A DNA stretch of 19,541 bases, from NCBI GenBank assembly GCA_023387085.1, contig JAEWIL010000194.1:1-19541 (forward strand), read 5' to 3'. This stretch comes from Pseudomonadota bacterium. GTDB lineage: Bacteria; Pseudomonadota; Alphaproteobacteria; Sphingomonadales; Sphingomonadaceae. Under the pieces are notes generated by a model. It did not search any database. It worked only from the letters and a program-made list of their open reading frames with translations, and was not told where the DNA came from. Below are positions 14,252 through 19,541 of this stretch, in pieces (the first letter of the stretch is position 1; every line of letters starts with the position of its first letter). A program made the position numbers and the translations under genes.

Positions 14252-15606
14252 AGCTTCAGCATCGCCTCGGCACCGATCATGCGGATCGCGCGCGCGGTGC
14301 CGGTGTCACGGATATAGGAACCTGGGCGAAAAGCCGAGAGTGAGGCTGTGAAGGAAAGCAGGTCGCTTGCCTGCCAGCCAGCCGAAATCTCGATCTGATC
14401 GCCGATATGCATCGCTCTGCTGTCGTCCGCCGGTCGGATCAACTGGCCGGGAATGTCATAGATGCCATCGCCACGGCTTTCGCGCCAGAAACGCGCCGCG
14501 ACCAGCTCGACCGTGACGCCCTTACCGAATTCGAAATCGACGCTGGGATGGAGGTTGATGATGTTGCGCGGGCCGATCGGCGAGAGTTCGCCGAAATATT
14601 TGCCCTTGGGAAAGAGCGCGTTGAAGGTACCGAGCTTGCCGTCGGCCGCCTCACGGTCGCCGCTTGCGATATTGGCGCGGAGGCGGAGGCGCGGTTTGAG
14701 TGGCGCGTGGGGGAATCTCCACGCGGTCTCGGTCGCGAACGACCACGCGCGGATCGGATCGCCGTCGAACCGTCCGCGTTGTAGCATGGCCTCCCAGTTC
14801 CAGCCGAGGTCGCCGCGGCGTCCGAAAAAGCGCAGCCCGAAGGTGTCGCGCGCCTCGCGGCCGGTGCGACCCGCAAAGCGGGCCTCCTCATTTTCATAGC
14901 CGAGCCAATATGCGTCGATGCCGATGTCATTCGAGGGGGCGACTGTCGCATAGACGCCGTCCAGCCGCCGCGACTTCGAGGTTCGGTCGTCGAAATTGCC
15001 GCCTCCTATCGCGACGGGTCGCAAGTGGAAGGCATCGACGTGGATCGGACCGCGATCGAGGATCGCGCGGACGCCGTCGAAGGCCTGCGGAATGTTTGGG
15101 CCGTAGCGGATGCCGACGATCCGTTCGGATCCGAGTGCGACGAGTTCGCGCCCGCCGCGCAAGGTCAGGGCGCCGTGGCCGCCGAGCGGTACGCTGATGT
15201 CGGCGAAGCCCTGCAGCAGGTCAATCCCCGTTTCGTCCGCAGGTCCTTTGCCTGCGCCGACGCCACGCGCATAGCCGGCGATGCCCTGCGCGAAAACGCG
15301 CGCCGGGCCGGCGTGAAGATCCGCGTGCGGCATGACACGCAGCCAGAGATATCCGTCGTCGGGCGCGGGCGGATCGCCCCACAAATTGCCTTCGAACCCT
15401 TCGAGGCGCGCCCGCGCCTCGCCCCCCAACGTCAAATAGGCCGCGCCGTCCTGCGCCAGCGGAAGATATTTCGCCGCGCGCCATCCTTCGCGCGGCGCGT
15501 CCGACAGCAGGGACCAATCCTCGTCGTAACGAAGATTGGTCTGCTGTACCTCCTGCGCCCACGCCGCGACGGGCAGCAGCGGGGCGACGTGAGCGAGTGC
15601 GCGCAT
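14248..15606 (-). CDS. Alginate-export-family outer-membrane beta-barrel protein
   Basis: The 452-residue product begins with a signal peptide (MRALAHVAPLLPVAAWAQ, cleavage probably after Ala-x-Ala near residue 17). It continues as alternating amphipathic strands with the typical Alginate_exp (AlgE-like) run: YLTLGGEARARLEGFEGN, GYLWLRVMPHADLH, then LQGFADIS and LRGGRELVALGSERIVGIRYGPNI. The length agrees with the family, which forms narrow outer-membrane channels; many members outside Pseudomonas have nothing to do with alginate, and no alginate biosynthesis gene is in this window. Its ATG shares one base with the stop of the MFS gene (TGATG), so the two are translationally coupled. A porin for the same compound the MFS protein moves is a reasonable inference. 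Confidence 0.85.
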   Translation of the reverse strand: MRALAHVAPLLPVAAWAQEVQQTNLRYDEDWSLLSDAPREGWRAAKYLPLAQDGAAYLTLGGEARARLEGFEGNLWGDPPAPDDGYLWLRVMPHADLHAGPARVFAQGIAGYARGVGAGKGPADETGIDLLQGFADISVPLGGHGALTLRGGRELVALGSERIVGIRYGPNIPQAFDGVRAILDRGPIHVDAFHLRPVAIGGGNFDDRTSKSRRLDGVYATVAPSNDIGIDAYWLGYENEEARFAGRTGREARDTFGLRFFGRRGDLGWNWEAMLQRGRFDGDPIRAWSFATETAWRFPHAPLKPRLRLRANIASGDREAADGKLGTFNALFPKGKYFGELSPIGPRNIINLHPSVDFEFGKGVTVELVAARFWRESRGDGIYDIPGQLIRPADDSRAMHIGDQIEISAGWQASDLLSFTASLSAFRPGSYIRDTGTARAIRMIGAEAMLKL

Positions 15607-17201
15607 CAGCGGCGGGTGACGAAGTGGCGCACGACGGGGGGCGCGTCGCCGGACTGAAAAGCGCGCAGCGCCTCCTGCTGCACCCGGTCGGCATTGGTGA
15701 CCCGGTCGTGCTGGCGAAGATGTTCGAGCCAGCTTTCGACGGTGAAGCTTTCGATCACCGCACCGGGATGGGCGGTGTCCTCGTAAATGCCCCAGTGGAT
15801 CGCGCCGTCGCGGCGACGGATACGGCGCATCTTCTGCATCTCGGCGAAGAAGGCAGGCACCTTTGCCGGGTCGATGCGGTATTCGACCGTCACCAGAACC
15901 GGGCCGCTGTCATGTTCGACCGCGCCATCGACGAGCGGTGCCGGCCAATGCGCGGAGGGTGCGAGGTCGAGCGTGCTCGCCTTGTCGAGCGGGAAGCGCC
16001 AGGCGAGCAGCAGCCCCGCGACGGCGAGCAGCGCCGCCGCGACGAGCAGGGTCGAGGGCACGCCGATGTGCGAGGCGACCGATCCCCAGAGCGCCGATCC
16101 CCCCGCCATCGATCCCTGAAAGACGAGCAGGTAGATGGCGAGAGCGCGCGCCTTGACCCAGCCGGGCGAGGTCGCCTGTGCACCGCCGTTGAGCGAGGCC
16201 ATCATCGCGATCCACGCGAGACCCGCCACGAACAGCGCTGCCGATGCACTCCAGAAGCCGCCGACCAGTGACAGCGCCGCCATCGCCGCAGCGAGCAGGA
16301 CCGAAGCGGCGAGCGTGATCGCGTTGGCGCCCATCCGTCCGCGAAGTTTCGGCATCAGCATCGCACCGCCGATCGCGCCGAGCCCCATGAAGGTCAGGAG
16401 TCCGCCATAGCCCGCCGGGCCGAGTCCGAGGTCGCGCCGCGCGATGATCGGCAGCAGTGCCCAGAGGCCGCTGGCAAAGACGAAGAAGCCGACCGAGCGG
16501 ATCAGCACGACCTGCAGTTCGGGCGCGCGCATCGCATAGCGCAGCCCCACGCGCATCGCGCCGACCATATGTTCGGCGGGAAGGTGGCGGTCGGGGGACG
16601 CGCGCCGCCAGCGGAAGAGGACGATGATGACACCGACGACCGACAGCGCGTTGACCGCGAAGACGGCTGCGGGGCCGGAGGCGGCGATGATGACGCCGCC
16701 CAGCGCGGGCCCGATCGCGCGGGCGATATTGACCCCCAGTGAGTTGAGCGCGACCGCTTGTTGCAGCGCCTTGGGCGGTACCAGTTCAGGCACGATCGCC
16801 TGGAAGGCGGGCGCCGAGAAGGCGGCACCGACCGCGATCAACGCGGTGAAGACCAGCAAGACCCACGCGGTGGTGAGTCCCGACAGGGTGATCGCGGCGA
16901 GCCCGGCGGCGCCGACCAGCCCGAACAGCTGCGCCCCGATCAGCAGGCGGCGGCGGTCGACGATATCGGCGAGCGCCCCGGCGGGGAGCGCCAGCGCGAA
17001 CATCGGGAAGGTCGTCGCGCCCTGAACCAGTGCGACCATCAGTGGATCGGGCGACAGCGAGGTCATCAGCCAGCCCGCGCCGACATCGTGCATCCAGGTG
17101 CCGACATTGGAAACGATCGTAGCGATCCACAGCGCGCGGAACATCGGGCTGGCGAGCGGGCGCTCAGGGACGGGCGCGGGCGTGCCAGTGGTGGCGGTCA
17201 T
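15606..17201 (-). CDS. MFS exporter (EntS-like MFS_3 family) with C-terminal soluble domain
   Basis: The product, 531 residues from ATG 17201, is a major facilitator with about 12 membrane helices (roughly 20-415). The cytoplasmic loop after helix 2 carries GALADIVDRRRLL, the family's G-x-x-x-D-(R/K) loop motif. A soluble tail of about 110 residues (from PVLVTVEYRIDP to the end, including RRRDGAIHWGIYED and SWLEHLRQHDRVT) is characteristic of MFS_3 proteins and resembles the antibiotic-monooxygenase fold. The frame is open much further upstream, but that extension is low-complexity and antisense-like; ATG 17201 overlaps the doxX stop as ATGA. Members related to enterobactin exporter EntS suggest export; the substrate is unknown. 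Confidence 0.92.
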   Translation of the reverse strand: MTATTGTPAPVPERPLASPMFRALWIATIVSNVGTWMHDVGAGWLMTSLSPDPLMVALVQGATTFPMFALALPAGALADIVDRRRLLIGAQLFGLVGAAGLAAITLSGLTTAWVLLVFTALIAVGAAFSAPAFQAIVPELVPPKALQQAVALNSLGVNIARAIGPALGGVIIAASGPAAVFAVNALSVVGVIIVLFRWRRASPDRHLPAEHMVGAMRVGLRYAMRAPELQVVLIRSVGFFVFASGLWALLPIIARRDLGLGPAGYGGLLTFMGLGAIGGAMLMPKLRGRMGANAITLAASVLLAAAMAALSLVGGFWSASAALFVAGLAWIAMMASLNGGAQATSPGWVKARALAIYLLVFQGSMAGGSALWGSVASHIGVPSTLLVAAALLAVAGLLLAWRFPLDKASTLDLAPSAHWPAPLVDGAVEHDSGPVLVTVEYRIDPAKVPAFFAEMQKMRRIRRRDGAIHWGIYEDTAHPGAVIESFTVESWLEHLRQHDRVTNADRVQQEALRAFQSGDAPPVVRHFVTRR

Positions 17202-17608
17202 GCCCTGCGCTCGTGCAGGATGGCGGCAAGCATCAGTCCGCCGATCAGGCCGGCATGTTCGAGGAAGGTGTTGCGCTCGTGGAAGCGCACCATCGGATCG
17301 GCGACCTGCCAGAATGGGTGCGCGATCAATGTGGCGGCGGCGGTAAAGACACCGAGCGCGCCGGCACCGAACCAGGCTTTGCGGCCGAGGATGACGAGCA
17401 GCGAGCCGCCGATCTGGACCGCGATGGTCAGCGCGACGATGAGCGCGGCGGGCTCGAGGCCGAAATGCCGCGCCTCGCCGAGCGCACCGCCGAGGTCGAA
17501 CAGCTTGGCGATACCGCTCGTCCAATAGGGAAGGGTGAGAAGGGTTGCGGCGAGGACCGCGAAGCGGCGGTCGCCTAGCAGACGGGCGATGGGGGCTGGG
17601 GTGTTCAT
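17198..17608 (-). CDS. DoxX family membrane protein
   Basis: The 136-residue product has four hydrophobic segments (about 16-36, 52-74, 80-98, 115-131) and the DoxX-like opening LPYWTSGIAKLFDLGGALGE, with HPFWQV and FLEHAGLIGG later. DoxX proteins are small inner-membrane proteins often tied to redox or sulfur metabolism, mostly of unknown biochemical role. It begins 3 nt after the amidohydrolase stop and its end overlaps the MFS start, so it is an internal gene of a compact operon. Confidence 0.88.
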   Translation of the reverse strand: MNTPAPIARLLGDRRFAVLAATLLTLPYWTSGIAKLFDLGGALGEARHFGLEPAALIVALTIAVQIGGSLLVILGRKAWFGAGALGVFTAAATLIAHPFWQVADPMVRFHERNTFLEHAGLIGGLMLAAILHERRA

Positions 17609-17611
17609 CGC

Positions 17612-19465
17612 TCAGACCGCCCAGCAACCGCAACCGAAAGCACCCCAGAAGCTCTGGACATCGGCGGCGGGGACATTGGCGCCGAGCGCCGCCGCATGGT
17701 CGTGGCCATGGACGTTGCAGGCGCTGGCGCAGCCGCACGCCGCTGCCATCTTCTGTGCGCCCTCGGGGCGGCGATAGTGGCCGCCGAAGGTCGCGACGGG
17801 CGACCAGTCGGGCATCGGCTTCGGCAGCGCGGGCGCGATCGGGCCATAGTCGCCTTCGCCATGCACAACCTTGCCGCCGAGGACCGTGAGCACCGCGCGC
17901 AGATGGACGATCTCGCTTTCGGCGACGCCGAAATAATCGTCCGACAGCAGCGCGAGGTCGGCGAGCTGGCCGGCCTTGATCTGGCCCTTCTTGCCGACCT
18001 CGTTCGAGAACCATGTGTTCTTTTCGGTCCACAGGCGCAGTGCGGTTTCGCGGTCGAGGCGGTTGCGCACGGGATAGAGCGTCGTGCCGCCGAGCGTCTT
18101 GCCGGTGACGAGCCATGAGAGCGAGACCCAAGGGTTGTAGCTCGCGACGCGCGTCGCGTCGGTTCCCGCGCCGACGGGAATGCCGGCTTCCATCATCCGC
18201 CTGATCGGCGGGGTCGCCTCGGCCGCCTTGGCGCCATAGCGTTCGATGAAATATTCGCCCTGGAACATCATGCGGTGCTGGACCGCGATGCCGCCGCCGA
18301 GTGCCGCGATCCGGTCGATATTGCGCTCGCTGATTGTCTCGGCATGGTCGAAGAACCAGTTGAGTCCGGACAGCGGAATGTCCTTGTTCACCTTTTCGAA
18401 CACGTCGAGCGCGCGGCCGATCGTCTGGTCGTAGGTGGCGTGCAGGCGCCAAGGCCATTTGCGTTCGGCGAGCAGGCGGACGACGGGTTCGAGGTCGCTT
18501 TCCATGCTCGGCGGCATGTCGGGGCGTTCGACGCGGAAATCCTCGAAGTCGGCGGCCGAATAGACGAGCATCTCGCCCGCGCCATTGTGGCGATAGGTGT
18601 CGTCGCCATCGCCTGGTTTCACCTGCGACGACCAGGTCGCGAAGTCCTTAAGTTCTTCCTTCGGCTTCTGCGTGAAAAGGTTGTAGGCGATGCGCAGCGT
18701 CATCTCGCCGTCCTTGTGCAGTTTTTCGATGATCCGGTAATCGTCGGGATAATTCTGAAAGCCGCCGCCCGCGTCGATCACGCTGGTGACGCCAAGCGAA
18801 TTGAGCTCGCGCATGAAATGCTTCGTCGAATTGACCTGATACTCCTCGGGCAGCTTGGGGCCTTTGGCGAGCGTCGCATAGAGGATCGTCGCATTGGGCT
18901 GCGCCAGCAAAAGACCGGTCGGGTTGCCGGCCGCGTCGCGGACGATCTCGCCGCCCGGCGGGTTCGGCGTGTCCCTGGTGTAGCCGACGGCGCGAAGCGC
19001 GGCGGCGTTGAGCAGCGCGCGGTCGTAGAGGTGGAGGATGAAGACCGGCGTCTCGGGCGCTGCGGCGTTGATCTCGTCGAGCGTCGGCAGGCGCTTTTCG
19101 GCGAACTGATGCTCGGTGAAGCCGCCGACGACGCGGACCCACTGCGGCGGCGGCGTGTTCTGGGCCTGCTTTTTCAGCATCGCCATTGCGTCGGCGAGGC
19201 TCGGCACGCCGTCCCAGCGCAGCTCCATATTATAGTTGAGCCCGCCGCGTATGACATGGATGTGGCTGTCGATCAGCCCCGGGATCAGACGCCGGCCCTT
19301 CGCGTCGATGATCGTCGCGTCGGGACCGGCGGCGGCGCGGGCCTGCTGTTCGCTGCCGACGCTGAGGAATTTGCCGCCGCGGATCGCGACCGCCTGCGCC
19401 TCGGGATTGGCCTTGTCGAGCGTGGTCACCTTGGCGTTGACGATGACGAGGTCGGGCTGGGTCAT
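17612..19465 (-). CDS. YtcJ-like amidohydrolase (Amidohydro_3) with Cys/His-rich tail
   Basis: The 617-residue product belongs to the metal-dependent amidohydrolase superfamily. The N-terminal beta-sandwich (1-60) leads to the metal motif GLIDSHIH (His68, His70); later come HATYDQ, FFDHAETI, the GAGTDATR aspartate near the end of the barrel, and the closing GQLADLALLSDD. Such enzymes hydrolyse C-N bonds in amides or cyclic compounds; the substrate here is unknown. The last 45 residues hold CGCASACNVHGHDH and a terminal CGCW, five Cys and three His in all, after the normal barrel end. ATG 19465 has GGAG about 10 nt upstream. It is the first gene of an operon with doxX, the MFS exporter and the beta-barrel gene. 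No export signal is evident from this start, so it is probably cytosolic. Confidence 0.9.
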   Translation of the reverse strand: MTQPDLVIVNAKVTTLDKANPEAQAVAIRGGKFLSVGSEQQARAAAGPDATIIDAKGRRLIPGLIDSHIHVIRGGLNYNMELRWDGVPSLADAMAMLKKQAQNTPPPQWVRVVGGFTEHQFAEKRLPTLDEINAAAPETPVFILHLYDRALLNAAALRAVGYTRDTPNPPGGEIVRDAAGNPTGLLLAQPNATILYATLAKGPKLPEEYQVNSTKHFMRELNSLGVTSVIDAGGGFQNYPDDYRIIEKLHKDGEMTLRIAYNLFTQKPKEELKDFATWSSQVKPGDGDDTYRHNGAGEMLVYSAADFEDFRVERPDMPPSMESDLEPVVRLLAERKWPWRLHATYDQTIGRALDVFEKVNKDIPLSGLNWFFDHAETISERNIDRIAALGGGIAVQHRMMFQGEYFIERYGAKAAEATPPIRRMMEAGIPVGAGTDATRVASYNPWVSLSWLVTGKTLGGTTLYPVRNRLDRETALRLWTEKNTWFSNEVGKKGQIKAGQLADLALLSDDYFGVAESEIVHLRAVLTVLGGKVVHGEGDYGPIAPALPKPMPDWSPVATFGGHYRRPEGAQKMAAACGCASACNVHGHDHAAALGANVPAADVQSFWGAFGCGCWAV

Positions 19466-19541
19466 GGCAAAGCTCTCCGAAGCGGTAAGAAGGGCAGTGG
19501 TGGCGGCACCGGCGAGCGCCCGGGGGCGCGGGGTAGGGGTT

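Noticed and set aside
17202..18458. Upstream extension of the MFS frame to 950 residues
   Set aside because: The extension is Arg/Pro-rich shadow of the amidohydrolase and doxX genes; the MFS family start fits ATG 17201.
1..19541. CRISPR array, insertion sequence or integrase
   Set aside because: No regularly spaced repeats, terminal inverted repeats around a transposase, or recombinase motifs were seen; the only tandem repeat is the two-copy one at 7271-7316.

Overview
The window is GC-rich, densely coded DNA, most likely from an alphaproteobacterium of the order Sphingomonadales (Sphingomonas/Sphingopyxis-like). I infer this from three things: a 39-residue aa3-type cytochrome oxidase subunit IV lying directly before a PntAA-type transhydrogenase start, a TonB-dependent receptor ending in Arg-Phe, and a LysR/pirin divergent pair. 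No rRNA or tRNA is visible to confirm it.

Region 1 (1-3446, plus the block to 7221). A truncated HD-domain C-terminus (1-127) is followed by a complete heme catalase (246-1688). A strong stem-loop sits between the catalase and the convergent xdhC/paoD-like gene. Next comes a molybdo-flavoenzyme locus for a periplasmic aldehyde oxidoreductase of the PaoABC type: paoA (2Fe-2S subunit with a Tat signal), paoB (FAD plus 4Fe-4S) and paoC (molybdopterin), all on the minus strand and tightly coupled. The cofactor genes lie beyond paoC: mocA (CTP:molybdopterin cytidylyltransferase, plus strand, tail-to-tail overlap with paoC) and an XdhC-family maturation factor (minus strand, head-to-head with mocA). 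Together they would make, load and export an MCD-containing aldehyde oxidase. The peroxide this enzyme type produces gives a plausible reason for the neighbouring catalase.

Region 2 (7222-8896). A 461-bp intergenic stretch holds a near-perfect 18-bp direct repeat that matches a candidate paoA promoter, and two palindromes. It is followed by an intact small CoxIV gene and then gene wreckage: the first half of pntAA, with a frameshift near its start, fused out of frame to the last 177 codons of a TonB-dependent receptor.

Region 3 (8897-12268, minus strand) is the most unusual part. It reads as a three-gene cassette: an HNH-type zinc-finger nuclease-like protein, a small very basic unknown protein whose start overlaps the HNH stop, and a 602-residue protein joining an ABC-type ATPase to a SAM-dependent methyltransferase fold. 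ATPase plus HNH recalls Septu (PtuA/PtuB), but the methyltransferase half and the extra basic protein are not part of that system as I know it. It is a candidate anti-phage or other conflict system, by inference only.

Region 4 (12510-19541). A pirin (minus) and a LysR regulator (plus) diverge from a 113-bp gap. The rest is a four-gene minus-strand operon with 3-nt or overlapping junctions: a YtcJ-like amidohydrolase with a Cys/His-rich tail, a DoxX membrane protein, an MFS exporter with its usual C-terminal soluble domain, and an alginate-export-type outer-membrane beta-barrel. The layout suggests hydrolysis of a substrate coupled to transport across both membranes; the substrate cannot be told from sequence.
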